Shown: positions 32,345-43,495, numbered from the stretch's first letter. The stretch is 64,000 nucleotides of DNA from Prochlorococcus sp. AG-436-E22 (GCA_003212615.1 QCPG01000002.1:1-64000), one strand, 5' to 3'. Notes: a model not told the origin generated them from the sequence alone. Program-made: numbers and translations.

Positions 32345-34378
32345 TTAGAACATATTATTTTTTGCTCCAAATACTTCTTCTGAAATGATTAATAAGGAGC
32401 TTCTACTCTTTATTGAAACAGATTTTTCATTAACAGTTAAAGGTACAAAAATCTCAGACATGCTTGTATCGAGAACTTTTAACCAATTATATTCACATTT
32501 TGGCAAGGGGAAATCGATACTTTTTGAATATGCATTTAAACCTATCCAGACCAGAGGATTATTTATCCCTTTGTTTATGCTAAAGGCAACTGTATGAGAC
32601 CAACTACTCCAATCTGGGCTATCTAACTTTGTTCCATGCCAATGATAGCTTGGAAAATTTTCAGGCTCTAGCTTATTCGGAAAAAATGATGGATTAAAAA
32701 TGTTTATAAGTTTTTTTCGAATTTTTATAGCGTATTTAAAGTATTCTAATAACTCTAAATCTTGTTGAGCAGGATCCCAATTCATCCAACCCAATAAATT
32801 ATTTTGGCACCAAGAATTATTGTTGCCTCCTTGGGACCTCCCTATCTCATCACCCATAAGTATCATTGGAACACCTTTAGAGATCAGTAAACTAAGAAGA
32901 AGATTTTTTTGTTGTCTTTTTCTTAAATCATTGATTAAAAAGTCTGTAGTTGGTCCCTCTTTACCATGATTCCAAGAATTGTTATGGGAATCACCATCTC
33001 TATTTTGTTCTCTATTGGCAAAATTATGCTTTCTATTGAATGTTACTAAATCTTTTAGAGTGAAGCCATCATGCGAAGTAATAAAATTTATTGATTTTGG
33101 GAAAATATTATCTTCTTTATAAATAGATGGACTACCTTGTATTTTATCACTCATATTCCAAGCTGTATCTTTATCTCCCTTCCAAAATCTCCGCAAGTCA
33201 TCTCTAAAATGACCATTCCAAGTGAAAATATTCTTGGATGGGAAATCACCTAATTTATATAAACCACCACAATCCCATGGTTCACTTATCAATTTGATAT
33301 CAACAAGTTCTGGTTCACATTCTATATCTTCAAAAATTGGAGGATTATCGAGCGGCGAAAGATTTTCTCCTCTTGATAGAGCAATTCCTAAATCAAATCT
33401 AAAACCATCAACTCCTAATTCACTCGCCCAACATTTTAATGATTCAATTATTAGTTTTCTAACTAATCCTCTGTTTGCTGCAATAGTATTACCACAGCCA
33501 GAGACGTCCTGATAATTTTTATCTTTTCCAATAAAGTAATAAAGATTTTCATCTATACCTTTCCAAGATATTGCCGGTCCTTGAGAATCTCCTTCAGACG
33601 TGTGATTGTATACAACATCTAATATGACTTCAATGTCGGCTTTATGACATTCCTCTACTAATCTTCTGAATTCCTCTCTATTCTTTTCGGCGGATTCATT
33701 CGAAAGATATTCAAAATGTGGGGTAAACCAATTGATTGGACTATAACCCCAAAAATTTTTTAGACCATTTGGTGCATCATTTGGATCAAAACAAAAAATT
33801 GGAAGTAATTCAATTGTGGTAATACCCAGTTCTTTAAGATACGGAATTTTTTTTAAAAATTTCTTAAAACAACTTTCATCTTTATCAGTTGATTCAGTGA
33901 AAGCTTTGATATGGAGTTCATAAATAATTGTTTCTTCCCAAGAATGTTTAGGTCTTGGATAATCCTTAAAATTAAATAATTTTCTATCGCAAACAACGCT
34001 TTTAAGACAAGAATTAGTATTTTCTTGCGTCTTTAATGCATTTTCTCTTTTATAACTTCCCCATCCAGTAATACCCCTTGAACATGGATCAAGTAATACT
34101 TTTTTTTCATAGTTATTATTAATTTCATTATTTTTTTGTTTTACTCTAAAACCATAAATACAACCTTCATTTAGATTTTTGATCTCCGCATGCCAGTAAG
34201 GACCTGTATTATGATTCTGATCTAGTTTAAATATACTTTGTGGCGACATAGAGTCCTCTTTCTCAAACAATAAGATTTCTACATATTCTGCATTTGTGGA
34301 TATTAGGGAAAAATTAACCCCTTCTGAAGTTAGAGAACTTCCTAAAGGAAATGGGTTACCTTTATTGATATAAGTCAC
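32345..34378 (-). CDS. glgX: glycogen debranching enzyme/isoamylase (GH13, GlgX/TreX type)
   Basis: VILDVVYNHTSEGD, GVDGFRFDLGIAL, ISEPWDCGG, FITSHDGFTLKDLV, ILMGDEIGRSQGGNNN. Confidence 0.93.
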   Translation of the reverse strand: MTYINKGNPFPLGSSLTSEGVNFSLISTNAEYVEILLFEKEDSMSPQSIFKLDQNHNTGPYWHAEIKNLNEGCIYGFRVKQKNNEINNNYEKKVLLDPCSRGITGWGSYKRENALKTQENTNSCLKSVVCDRKLFNFKDYPRPKHSWEETIIYELHIKAFTESTDKDESCFKKFLKKIPYLKELGITTIELLPIFCFDPNDAPNGLKNFWGYSPINWFTPHFEYLSNESAEKNREEFRRLVEECHKADIEVILDVVYNHTSEGDSQGPAISWKGIDENLYYFIGKDKNYQDVSGCGNTIAANRGLVRKLIIESLKCWASELGVDGFRFDLGIALSRGENLSPLDNPPIFEDIECEPELVDIKLISEPWDCGGLYKLGDFPSKNIFTWNGHFRDDLRRFWKGDKDTAWNMSDKIQGSPSIYKEDNIFPKSINFITSHDGFTLKDLVTFNRKHNFANREQNRDGDSHNNSWNHGKEGPTTDFLINDLRKRQQKNLLLSLLISKGVPMILMGDEIGRSQGGNNNSWCQNNLLGWMNWDPAQQDLELLEYFKYAIKIRKKLINIFNPSFFPNKLEPENFPSYHWHGTKLDSPDWSSWSHTVAFSINKGINNPLVWIGLNAYSKSIDFPLPKCEYNWLKVLDTSMSEIFVPLTVNEKSVSIKSRSSLLIISEEVFGAKNNMF

Positions 34379-35004
34379 TGTCTCTTTATCATTGAGTAGT
34401 TAAATAGTGAGATAATTTATTCAAAGTTACTGATATTTGAATAATAGATGCAAAATTGAAAAAAAAACAAATTCAAGGTTTAATTAATCAACATCATTCA
34501 ATCTTGGAGAATCTTTATTATCTAAATTTATTGTAATTTATCCATCCATCTGCTCTGTTAATAAAACGTTTTTGAAAGAAAGTTTAAGCATGAGAAAACC
34601 AGATTTTCTTGATTTCAAAATACAAATTATGCTGTTTCATGTGATGAGAAGGAAATATATCTGAAAATTAATAAAATATAATAAATAGTTCGAATTCTTA
34701 ACTTTGTTACCTTTAGATACTTTTCCCTTTGATAAATGAAGTTAGATTGTTTAAGGATAAACCCAGTATTTTCAATAGTTTTAGCTGTTTACTAGATACA
34801 GAGATTTTTTTATATATAAGAACAATTTGCGACTATAAAATTAAATAATAAAGCTAAAAATGTCCCCTAGATTTTTATAAAGCTTTGCGCCGCCGGCATT
34901 TTCGGTTGCCGTATTCGTATTTGCTCCATATGATATGCAAGTTCGAGGTTTTTAGGCTTGATTAAAACTCTTGTCTTTTGACTCTGTGCTTTACAAACAA
35001 TTCA

Positions 35005-35280
35005 ATGAACAAAGCTGATTTAGTAAATCTTGTTGCTGCTCGTACTGAGCTCACAAAAACGGATGTTTCTTTAGTTGTTGATGCAGCTATTGAAACTATT
35101 GTTGATTCAGTAGTGGAAGGCAAAAAAGTCTCCATACTAGGATTTGGTTCTTTCGAGCCTAGAGATCGTTCTGCAAGACAGGGATTAAACCCTAAGACAG
35201 GCGAAAAAATAGCAATACCTGCTAAAAGAGTTCCTACATTTTCAGCAGGTAAACTTTTTAAGGATAGAGTTCAAGGATAA
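35005..35280 (+). CDS. hupB: HU-family DNA-binding protein
   Basis: MNKADLVNLVAARTELTKTDVSLVVDAAIETIVDSVVEGKKVSILGFGSFEPRDRSARQGLNPKTGEKIAIPAKRVPTFSAGK; ATG at 35005 preferred. Confidence 0.97.
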   Translation: MNKADLVNLVAARTELTKTDVSLVVDAAIETIVDSVVEGKKVSILGFGSFEPRDRSARQGLNPKTGEKIAIPAKRVPTFSAGKLFKDRVQG

Positions 35281-35311
35281 TTTATTTTAATCTCACTCTT
35301 TTCTTAATATG

Positions 35312-35340
35312 AAGGTGCTCTTATGGAGCATCTTTTTTTA
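35312..35340 (+). terminator. Rho-independent terminator downstream of hupB
   Basis: AAGGTGCTCttatgGAGCATCTTTTTTT: stem plus T tract. Confidence 0.85.
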
Positions 35341-35417
35341 TGAATTGCAATTAAATATTATTATGTTTATTCCTGAAATTTTTAAAACTCATCCCAAATT
35401 CAATGTCTTAAGAAGTA

Positions 35418-35729
35418 ATGAAATCTTTAGCTATTTTACTCCTGAAATTTTTATTTTTATCTAATTGCCTTATGGCAGAACCAATGCCAACAAAGTCCAA
35501 GATTCTAAAACAATCTAGTGAATGTATTAAAGATTCTCAACACCAAGTATGTAGAGAATTAGTTACTCAAATAGAAAGATATCAATTGGTAGTATTTGAT
35601 CAGAATAAATTTAAATGTCAATCTAGTTTATTGGGATTGCAGTCGGGGCTTATTGAAGCTTATTTTTTAAAAAATTTGTCCAAGAAAAGAATTTCATTTA
35701 TGATTCCATATGTGAATAAAAATTGTTAA
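35418..35729 (+). CDS. small secreted hypothetical protein
   Basis: Signal-like MKSLAILLLKFLFLSNCLMAEP; cysteine-containing body. Confidence 0.55.
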   Translation: MKSLAILLLKFLFLSNCLMAEPMPTKSKILKQSSECIKDSQHQVCRELVTQIERYQLVVFDQNKFKCQSSLLGLQSGLIEAYFLKNLSKKRISFMIPYVNKNC

Positions 35730-35783
35730 TTATTAAAATAATTTCTTTTTTTGGAATATTATAAATTTGTTATTTAAGTTTGT

Positions 35784-36029
35784 ATGGTAAAAGGTTTCTC
35801 TGATAAAGAAGTTAAGAATGAAGATCAAAAACAAGATTCAAAAAATGAAAAAAAAGGATTAGCTTCTATTCTTAAAGACAAGAAAATTACTTATACTTTG
35901 CCAAGTAAAAAACAACAAAATATTCTTGCATCAATAGTACTTGGATTGAATGGCATTTTATTACTCTTAGTTATCTTGTATCTAAATAATCAAAAATTCC
36001 ATGACTTTTTTGTAAATATTGGACGTTAA
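35784..36029 (+). CDS. small single-TM hypothetical protein
   Basis: 81 aa; charged N-terminus and one C-terminal TM helix NILASIVLGLNGILLLLVILYL. Confidence 0.55.
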   Translation: MVKGFSDKEVKNEDQKQDSKNEKKGLASILKDKKITYTLPSKKQQNILASIVLGLNGILLLLVILYLNNQKFHDFFVNIGR

Positions 36030-36087
36030 CTATATTTTTAGATCGAAATATTTTTTGAGATGATATATTTAAGTTTTAGAAAATTTT

Positions 36088-36345
36088 ATGAAGGTCGTTA
36101 ATTTAGTTTTTCAGATATTTTGTTTGTTAGCACTTTTTTTATTATTCATATACTATTTAACAGCTATTGACTCTGCTTTTGAGGCAGATCAGTATTGTCA
36201 TTCAGATCTATCAAGTTACGATAACTTATCTGGTCATTATAGTTGTGATCATGATACTGAAACGCATCAGTGGATACTTTACGAGTCAAATGAAAACAAA
36301 GAACCAGCTAAAATTATTAAGAAATATAGGTACAAATTTTTATAA
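36088..36345 (+). CDS. small single-TM hypothetical protein
   Basis: 85 aa; N-terminal TM LVFQIFCLLALFLLFIYYL. Confidence 0.5.
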   Translation: MKVVNLVFQIFCLLALFLLFIYYLTAIDSAFEADQYCHSDLSSYDNLSGHYSCDHDTETHQWILYESNENKEPAKIIKKYRYKFL

Positions 36346-36552
36346 TTCAAATTTTTTATAAAAAAACTTTGCACATATTATGGAAATTATCCCTGTAATT
36401 GTGAAGGTAAGATACTGATATATGCTTCCTTCTAAGTAAATTTTATTTTTATAAAGAGGATAATCTATGAAAGAACCTAATGTTCCCCATATTATTACCC
36501 ATACAGATATGTATAAGAATACTTTTATTGGATTAGATTTTTTTTCTTCCAT
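36340..36552 (-). CDS. small two-TM hypothetical protein
   Basis: 70 aa; VFLYISVWVIIWGTLGSFI and YLTFTITGIISIICAKFFY; directly downstream of hli. Confidence 0.55.
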   Translation of the reverse strand: MEEKKSNPIKVFLYISVWVIIWGTLGSFIDYPLYKNKIYLEGSIYQYLTFTITGIISIICAKFFYKKFEL

Positions 36553-36554
36553 TT

Positions 36555-36800
36555 TTAATTGATGCCAAAAATTGAAGAAGTCACAGGTCTGCCGCTAAAA
36601 ACCAACTCGGTTAATATTAGCATTAAGAATCCGATCATAGCTGCTCTACCATTCACAAGCTCAGTGCTGCTATTAAATCCAAAAACATTCTTTACTTCAT
36701 CCCCCTGATTATCTACCCACTTTGAGTATTCATTATCAGTTGATGACTTATTAGTAAAATCATCATTTTGATTTTCCATTGGAGAGTCTTTTTCTTGCAT
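36555..36800 (-). CDS. hli: high light-inducible protein (HLIP/CAB-like)
   Basis: NGRAAMIGFLMLILTELVFSGRPV: single chlorophyll-binding-type helix. Confidence 0.9.
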   Translation of the reverse strand: MQEKDSPMENQNDDFTNKSSTDNEYSKWVDNQGDEVKNVFGFNSSTELVNGRAAMIGFLMLILTELVFSGRPVTSSIFGIN

Positions 36801-36845
36801 TGAGTCTTTTTTGTTTATTTTAATAATTTTTAAACTAATTTATTA

Positions 36846-37871
36846 TTAAATTAAACTCGAAATCATAAAAAAAATTAAGATAAAAATTATTATCCATAAA
36901 AATTGTAATCTCAATATTAATTGACAAATTAATTTAATTTTCTCTCCATTGCAATTATCTCCAGTCTCATTGATTATTGGCTTTTCAATAATTTCATTTT
37001 TATATTTACTTTTTCCTCCCAATTTAATACCGGAAATATAAGCAAATATAGCTTCTGAAATCCCAGCATTAGGTGAATCATATTTTTTACCATCAAGATA
37101 ACTTTTTTTTATGATTAATATATACTCATTAATTTTGGAACTAACTAAAGGTAATGTTATTAAAACTAATCTTGAAGGAATAAAAGTAAAAATATCTTCG
37201 ATTTTTGCACTGAAAAAACCTAAATATCTAAAGTAATCATATTTGTAACCTATCATTGAATCTAAAGTACTTATGGCTTTATAAGACAAACCAAGTGACA
37301 AAGGCCCTGGTAGAAAAATTGAAAATTTCATTAAAATAATTCCAATAAATATCCAAAATAGTGGCCCAAATATTCCATCAACAGAGTTTTCGGTAAGACT
37401 TTCGGTACTTGATCTCAAAAGATGTTCTAAAGATGATGACCTTACATCCCTACTTACTATTCTTTGCACTTTATCTTTGATTATTCTTTCATTTTGGCCA
37501 TTAATTTCTTTGTTTTCTATTAGCTCTGCAATCTCTTTCACACTTGAAATAAGTCCTTTAGTCGCGATACAACTTGAAAGGCCAATAAAAATTAACAATC
37601 CACCAAGAAAATTATTTCTTAATTGCATATAACTTAGTTCTATCAATTTCCCTATACTAAAGCTAATTCCAATAGTCGATATAGCGACAATGAAACCGCC
37701 CCAAAATAATATCTTTTTATTTTCTCCAAAATTATTTATGAGGTAATCCGATATTTTCTTTATGTAAAAGCCAATTATTTGAACAGGGTGTATAAAAAAT
37801 CTTGGATCTCCGATCAATAAATCAAAAACAATCGCTCCAAGAAATATTAAAAATAAATTTATTTCAGCCAA
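36846..37871 (-). CDS. cobD: adenosylcobinamide-phosphate synthase
   Basis: [34 protein letters not shown]...[39 protein letters not shown]. Confidence 0.93.
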   Translation of the reverse strand: MAEINLFLIFLGAIVFDLLIGDPRFFIHPVQIIGFYIKKISDYLINNFGENKKILFWGGFIVAISTIGISFSIGKLIELSYMQLRNNFLGGLLIFIGLSSCIATKGLISSVKEIAELIENKEINGQNERIIKDKVQRIVSRDVRSSSLEHLLRSSTESLTENSVDGIFGPLFWIFIGIILMKFSIFLPGPLSLGLSYKAISTLDSMIGYKYDYFRYLGFFSAKIEDIFTFIPSRLVLITLPLVSSKINEYILIIKKSYLDGKKYDSPNAGISEAIFAYISGIKLGGKSKYKNEIIEKPIINETGDNCNGEKIKLICQLILRLQFLWIIIFILIFFMISSLI

Positions 37872-38848
37872 CTGAACATCGAACGCAGACCTTTTCCTAC
37901 TTTTTCAATTTCATGTTTTGAATTTTCTTCTCTTAATTGTGTCATTAAGGGCTTATTGTTATCACATTCTTCTACAAAATTCTTAGCGAAAGTTCCATCT
38001 TGAATATCTTTTAGAATTTTCTGCATTTCTTTCTTTGTATCACTATTGATAAGTCTTTTGCCACTTACATAATCTCCATATTCTGCGGTATTTGAAATGG
38101 AATCTCTCATTTGAGATAAGCCCCCCTTCACCATTAGATCAACAATTAGTTTAACTTCGTGTAAGCATTCAAAGTAAGCAAGTTCTGGTTGATATCCTGC
38201 CTCTACTAGAGTTTCGAAGCCTGATTTGACGAGTTCTGATAAGCCTCCGCACAAAACTGCTTGTTCGCCAAATAAATCAGTTTCTGTTTCTTCTTTGAAA
38301 TTTGTTTCAAGTATCCCAGCTCTCGTTCCGCCAATCCCTTTAGCGTAAGCCATCGCCAACGATCTTGCACTGCCAGAAGAATCCTGCTCTACTGCGAATA
38401 ATGCAGGAACTCCTTGACCATTCTGATATTCCCAACGAACAGTGTGTCCAGGTCCTTTTGGGGCAATCATTACAACATCTACAAAACTAGGAGGTTTGAT
38501 AAGTCCGAATCTTATATTAAATCCATGAGCAAAACTTAATATCTTTCCTTCTTTTAGGCTTGGCTCTATTTCGTTAAGATATACATCTTTCTGAAACTCA
38601 TCTGGGAGAAGAATCATTATCCAGTCTGCTTTTTCGCAAGCTTCAGAAACACTAAATACTTGTAGACCATCGCTAATAGCTTTGCTTTCAGACTTGCTTC
38701 CTTTGTATAATCCTACAATTACATCCATACCGCTATCTTTAAGGTTTAGGGCATGTGCGTGACCTTGTGAACCATATCCTATTATCGCTATTGTTTTATT
38801 ATTTAAAAGACTTAGATCTGCATCTGTGTCGTAAAAGAGTTGGGTCAT
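37859..38848 (-). CDS. ilvC: ketol-acid reductoisomerase
   Basis: [49 protein letters not shown]. Confidence 0.97.
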   Translation of the reverse strand: MTQLFYDTDADLSLLNNKTIAIIGYGSQGHAHALNLKDSGMDVIVGLYKGSKSESKAISDGLQVFSVSEACEKADWIMILLPDEFQKDVYLNEIEPSLKEGKILSFAHGFNIRFGLIKPPSFVDVVMIAPKGPGHTVRWEYQNGQGVPALFAVEQDSSGSARSLAMAYAKGIGGTRAGILETNFKEETETDLFGEQAVLCGGLSELVKSGFETLVEAGYQPELAYFECLHEVKLIVDLMVKGGLSQMRDSISNTAEYGDYVSGKRLINSDTKKEMQKILKDIQDGTFAKNFVEECDNNKPLMTQLREENSKHEIEKVGKGLRSMFSWLK

Positions 38849-38958
38849 TAGTTGTAGCTTCTTTGCATTTAATAATTAATATTTTAGACATTAAACGTGT
38901 AAATAAACCAATAAATTATTAATTTAAAAATGAAAGTTTAAATATTAATTTAGGAAAA

Positions 38959-39570
38959 TTAAGATTGATTTGCTTCGCTTGGATGTGTGATCACTCTATC
39001 AATTAGGCCATAGTTTTTTGCCTCTTCTGCACTTAGAAAATAATCTCTATCAGTATCCTTTTCAATTTTCTCAAATGATTGACCTGTCATATCAGCCATA
39101 GACATGTTTAACATATCTTTAATTCTTAAAATTTCCTTAGCCTCTATTTCAATATCACTTGCTTGGCGTTGAGATGTGCCTCCTAGGGGTTGATGAATCA
39201 TGATTCTGCTATGAGGTAAAGCTACTCTTTTACCTTTAGTACCGGCGGCCAATAGGAAGGCACCCATGGAGGCTGCTAGGCCTACGCAAATTGTTACCAC
39301 ATCGCTTTTTACGTATTTGATAGTGTCATATATAGCCAAGCCAGCAGTAACTGATCCTCCTGGGCTATTTATATATAGATAGATAGGTTTGGAATTGTCA
39401 TCAGAATCAAGATACAGCATTTGTGCAACAAGGCTATTAGCAATACCATCATTAACTTCTTGTCCAAGAAAAAGAATTCTTTCAACTCCTAGTCTTGTAT
39501 ATATGTCAACCCATCTTTCGTATTGACTTCCGGGAAGTCTGTAAGGCACGCTTGGAGTTCCTATTGGCAT
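38959..39570 (-). CDS. clpP: ATP-dependent Clp protease proteolytic subunit
   Basis: Catalytic [16 protein letters not shown] and [13 protein letters not shown]. Confidence 0.96.
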   Translation of the reverse strand: MPIGTPSVPYRLPGSQYERWVDIYTRLGVERILFLGQEVNDGIANSLVAQMLYLDSDDNSKPIYLYINSPGGSVTAGLAIYDTIKYVKSDVVTICVGLAASMGAFLLAAGTKGKRVALPHSRIMIHQPLGGTSQRQASDIEIEAKEILRIKDMLNMSMADMTGQSFEKIEKDTDRDYFLSAEEAKNYGLIDRVITHPSEANQS

Positions 39571-39596
39571 GATTTTAAAGTAATTGTTTGTGAGAG

Positions 39597-40268
39597 TTAA
39601 ATTTTATTTGGTAAATCTTTTTGACTTGTGAGTATTCTATCGATCACTCCATAATCTAGGGCTTCTTGAGGGTTGAGATAACTCATCCTGTCGGAGTCTT
39701 TAGAGAGTTCTTCTATAGTCTTCCCAGTATTACGAGATAGAATCTCCAGCATTGATTTTTTATTTTTCAAAACTTCCTCAGCTCTTATTTGAATATCGGT
39801 TGCTTGACCTCTTGCTCCGCTTATAGGTTGATGTAAAACAATAGAGGCGTGCGGAAGAGCTGCTCTTTGACCCTTCGTTCCAGATGAAAGGATCACTGCA
39901 GCAGTCCCCATTGCTTGTCCGATACAGATTGTATGTACTGGAGGCTTAATGTAGCTTATGGTATCGCAGATAGCGAAAGCTTCTGTTTCGAAACCAACAG
40001 CGTCACCAGTGTACCAACTTGTGCCGGTTGAATTGATATAGAAATAGATCGGTTTTTCTGGATCCTCAAACTCAAGGTAAAGAAGTTGAGCAATTATTAG
40101 CTCAGTAACATCCATTCCTAATTGTCTCTTCGCATCATCATCTGAAAATAATGGTAAACCGAGGTAGACAATTCTCTCTTTCAGTAAAAGAGAGGGCAGA
40201 TCTGGGGGCGGAGTCCTCATGACGGTGTTCTCGCCGTAATAAGGAGCAGATACAGTCATTTGTATCAC
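39597..40268 (-). CDS. clpR: ClpP-like non-catalytic subunit ClpR
   Basis: ClpP fold motifs but [16 protein letters not shown] in place of the GxxxSMG catalytic-serine motif. Confidence 0.9.
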   Translation of the reverse strand: MIQMTVSAPYYGENTVMRTPPPDLPSLLLKERIVYLGLPLFSDDDAKRQLGMDVTELIIAQLLYLEFEDPEKPIYFYINSTGTSWYTGDAVGFETEAFAICDTISYIKPPVHTICIGQAMGTAAVILSSGTKGQRAALPHASIVLHQPISGARGQATDIQIRAEEVLKNKKSMLEILSRNTGKTIEELSKDSDRMSYLNPQEALDYGVIDRILTSQKDLPNKI

Positions 40269-40299
40269 AAAAATAAGATTTATTTGATTCTAGCTAGAT

Positions 40300-41409
40300 T
40301 TAGCCTTGTGTCGCTGGTGATTTAAAAGATTTGTTTGACTCAGGATTATTTATCAGTTTTCCAAAGACCATTCTTCCTGTGGGGGTTTGTAGTGCACCTG
40401 TTATGACAATATCTAATCTGCTTCCGACAAAATCCTTTGCTTCATCAATAACAACCATTGTTCCATCATCTAAATATCCTATACCTTGCATTTTTTCTTT
40501 ACCCTCCCTAACAATTTTTATATTAAGTGATTCTCCTGGTTGTACCTCTGGCCTTAAAGCAATAACTAGATCACTCAAATTCATAACTTTTAATTCTTTA
40601 ACTTCAGCAATCTGAGAAAGATTATAATCAGCGGTAATTAAAGTTCCTGTCATATCCTCAGTAATTTTCAGGAGTTTTTCATCTACCCCCTTACCTTCAT
40701 ACTTTGTTGGGTTGATCACAAGTCTTCTTCCGTATAACTCTCTTAATTCTTTTAGCAATTTTAGACCTCTTCTGCCTTTAGACCTTTTTTCATTGCTGCT
40801 TGAGTCAGCTAAGGTTTGTAGTTCATCCATTACACTTTGAGCAACAATTAATTGTCCTTCCAGCAAACCGCAACTTAATAGGCCATTTATTCTGCCATCA
40901 ATAATTACACTAGTATCTAGAATTTTTGGACTTGCAGCAGGGAGTATTCCTTCATTAACTAGATATGCATCCGTATTATTTGGATTGAATAATCTTAATA
41001 ATGTCCTTCCATGGGTATCCGCTAACTTATAACCAAGCACACCAAAGAAAATATTGCTTAATATAGCTGCCAAAGGTTTTGCAAAAAAGACTTCTCTCGG
41101 GAATGGGATTAATAGTATTGGGGCAAGAAGGAGATTCGCAACAAGTAATCCTAAAATTAATCCAACTGACCTACTAATTAATAAATCCGTAGGCATCGTC
41201 CTTATTTGATCAAGAAACGTTTTTCTAAGTTGAAGGAATACAAAACCAGCTGCTAATCCTATTAAAAAACCTATTATTCCTAAAACAATTCTAAATCCTT
41301 CAATATTAGACACCTCTTTAAGTATATCTACTGGCAACAAATCAACTCCAAGCCATCCTGAAGCAGCCCCAGACAATACAAATAAAATTAATACTAAGAT
41401 ATCTGTCAT
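40300..41409 (-). CDS. PIN/TRAM-domain membrane protein (YacL-like)
   Basis: N-terminal TM helices; PIN core KILDTSVIIDGRINGLL...TADYNLSQIAEV; C-terminal TRAM. Confidence 0.9.
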   Translation of the reverse strand: MTDILVLILFVLSGAASGWLGVDLLPVDILKEVSNIEGFRIVLGIIGFLIGLAAGFVFLQLRKTFLDQIRTMPTDLLISRSVGLILGLLVANLLLAPILLIPFPREVFFAKPLAAILSNIFFGVLGYKLADTHGRTLLRLFNPNNTDAYLVNEGILPAASPKILDTSVIIDGRINGLLSCGLLEGQLIVAQSVMDELQTLADSSSNEKRSKGRRGLKLLKELRELYGRRLVINPTKYEGKGVDEKLLKITEDMTGTLITADYNLSQIAEVKELKVMNLSDLVIALRPEVQPGESLNIKIVREGKEKMQGIGYLDDGTMVVIDEAKDFVGSRLDIVITGALQTPTGRMVFGKLINNPESNKSFKSPATQG

Positions 41410-41505
41410 ATCTATAATCTACTAGGATTTATTAATTGAGTAAATAAGGATTTGATTTTTTTCGATCCTTAATTTCTTTTTGGAGCTTAAAAATGTATTT
41501 AAATT

Positions 41506-42729
41506 ATGAATAAGTATCCAAGAAGCGCTTATATACACATCCCTTTTTGCCATAGAAGGTGCTTTTATTGTGATTTTGCTGTTATTCCAATAGGAAACAA
41601 AGTTGAAACTTTACAAGGTTATGGAAGCAAAACTGTTAAAGAATATTTGCACTTTTTATACAAAGAAATATTGTCAATTAAGCATAAATCACCTCTTTCG
41701 ACAATTTATGTAGGAGGTGGCACACCATCAATTTTGGATCCTAAACAAATAAAAGAATTAATTGATATTTTTAAAGAACATTATGGAATTGACTATGGTG
41801 CTGAAATTACTATGGAGGTTGATCCAGCTAGCTTTAGTCAAGATGATCTTTATGGATTCATAAATGCTGGGATAAATAGATTTAGTCTTGGAGTACAAAG
41901 TTTTAATAACCAGATACTTCAAAAGTCGGGAAGGCGACATTTGAGAGAAGATGCTGAAAAATCTTGTTTATGGTTGAAAAGAGAATATGATTCTGGGTCA
42001 ATAAAAAGCTGGAGCTTAGATTTAATTCAAAACTTGCCACTTAGTGGATATAAAGAATGGCAAGATGACTTAAAAAAAGCCATGACATTTTCACCTCCAC
42101 ATATATCTATTTATGATTTAAATATTGAAAATGGCACTGTTTTTAAAAAATTAGTTAATTTAGGAAAATTAAAACTTCCAAGTGATGAAGAAGCTTTTAG
42201 AAATAGTGAATTAACTCATTTAATTTTAAAAAACTCAGGTTATTCAAGATATGAAATCTCAAACTATTGCCTCCCGCGGCATCAATCGAGACATAACAGA
42301 GTTTATTGGAGTGGTTCAGGCTGGTGGAGTTTTGGTCAAGGTTCTACTAGTTCGCCTTGGGGAGAAAAGTTAACTAGGCCAAGAGTTAGTAAAGAATATA
42401 AAGATTGGGTAATTAGACAATACGAACTTAATTTGGATACATCCCTAATTAATAAGGATTTTGTCTATAAAGAACTTGATGAGAAAATAATGTTGGGATT
42501 GAGACTTAGAGAGGGTATAGATATCTATGAGGTGTTTAAAGAACAAAACTGGGAAAAGAAAAAATTTCAAAGTAACTTTAGTAAATTGCTTCAAGAATGG
42601 GAAAGATTTTTTGAACTTGGATTATTAGTTAGAAAGGGTAATAGATTCTTTTTATCTGAGCCTAAAGGAATGGAGCTAAGCAATCAAATTCTTATTTCCA
42701 TGTTTAAGTGGTGGGATGAGATTAATTAA
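41506..42729 (+). CDS. hemW: HemW/coproporphyrinogen III oxidase-like radical SAM protein
   Basis: IPFCHRRCFYCDF, IYVGGGTPSIL, FSLGVQSFNNQILQKSGRRH, DLIQNLPLSG. Confidence 0.93.
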   Translation: MNKYPRSAYIHIPFCHRRCFYCDFAVIPIGNKVETLQGYGSKTVKEYLHFLYKEILSIKHKSPLSTIYVGGGTPSILDPKQIKELIDIFKEHYGIDYGAEITMEVDPASFSQDDLYGFINAGINRFSLGVQSFNNQILQKSGRRHLREDAEKSCLWLKREYDSGSIKSWSLDLIQNLPLSGYKEWQDDLKKAMTFSPPHISIYDLNIENGTVFKKLVNLGKLKLPSDEEAFRNSELTHLILKNSGYSRYEISNYCLPRHQSRHNRVYWSGSGWWSFGQGSTSSPWGEKLTRPRVSKEYKDWVIRQYELNLDTSLINKDFVYKELDEKIMLGLRLREGIDIYEVFKEQNWEKKKFQSNFSKLLQEWERFFELGLLVRKGNRFFLSEPKGMELSNQILISMFKWWDEIN

Positions 42730-43495
42730 GTCTTTCAGAGTCTACCCATTCTTTTAATTTATCCTCAAATAATTTCTTTCCTTGAATAATCGGTTGGCAA
42801 AATGGTGGTTGATCATCATTAAGGCCTAACAAATCTGCAGTAACTCTTACTTGTCCATCACAATAATTACCTGCACCGATGCCTATTATGGGAATGTTTA
42901 AGTTATTTTGTATTTCTTTAGCTAGCAACTCAGGAATATGTTCAAGGACTATTGAAAAACATCCTAATTTTTCAAGAATTGAAGCTTCTTTCTTGATTTT
43001 TTCTTGGCTTTCTAAGCTTTCTCCTTGTTTCTTTAAACCTAGATTTAAATAGCTTTGTGGAGTAAGACCTATATGACCCATAACAGGGATTCCCATTCTT
43101 ATTAATCTAGAAATAACTGTTTGTATTTCTGGTTCAGCCCCTTCTACCTTTACAGCTTTTGCATAAGTGCTTTGAATAATTTTCCCTGCATACTCCACAG
43201 CCTTATCCTCTCCACATTGGTAAGTCAGAAAAGGCATGTCGGAGACGACCAAAGGTTGATCTGCAATTTTCTTCTTAAACCCTCTCGAAACAGCATTAGT
43301 GTGATAAATTATGTTTTCTAAAGTTAATGGCAATGTAGATTTGTATCCTAAACAGACCATTGCTAAGGAATCTCCTACTAGCACGAGATCAGGATTAGCT
43401 TGTTCTGCAATGGATCCTGATATTGAGTCCCATGCAGTTAGTGCAATAATTTTTTGAGATTTTTCTTTATACTTAACGAGGTCTGAAGGTAACAT
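42722..43495 (-). CDS. panB: 3-methyl-2-oxobutanoate hydroxymethyltransferase
   Basis: LTAWDSISGSIAEQA, LVGDSLAMVCLGY, GHIGLTPQ, IGIGAGNYCDGQV. Confidence 0.96.
   Translation of the reverse strand: MLPSDLVKYKEKSQKIIALTAWDSISGSIAEQANPDLVLVGDSLAMVCLGYKSTLPLTLENIIYHTNAVSRGFKKKIADQPLVVSDMPFLTYQCGEDKAVEYAGKIIQSTYAKAVKVEGAEPEIQTVISRLIRMGIPVMGHIGLTPQSYLNLGLKKQGESLESQEKIKKEASILEKLGCFSIVLEHIPELLAKEIQNNLNIPIIGIGAGNYCDGQVRVTADLLGLNDDQPPFCQPIIQGKKLFEDKLKEWVDSERLN

Noticed and set aside
34590-34664. 24-codon ORF MRKPDFLDFKIQIMLFHVMRRKYI in the pre-hupB gap
   Set aside because: Too short and compositionally unremarkable to support without conservation data.
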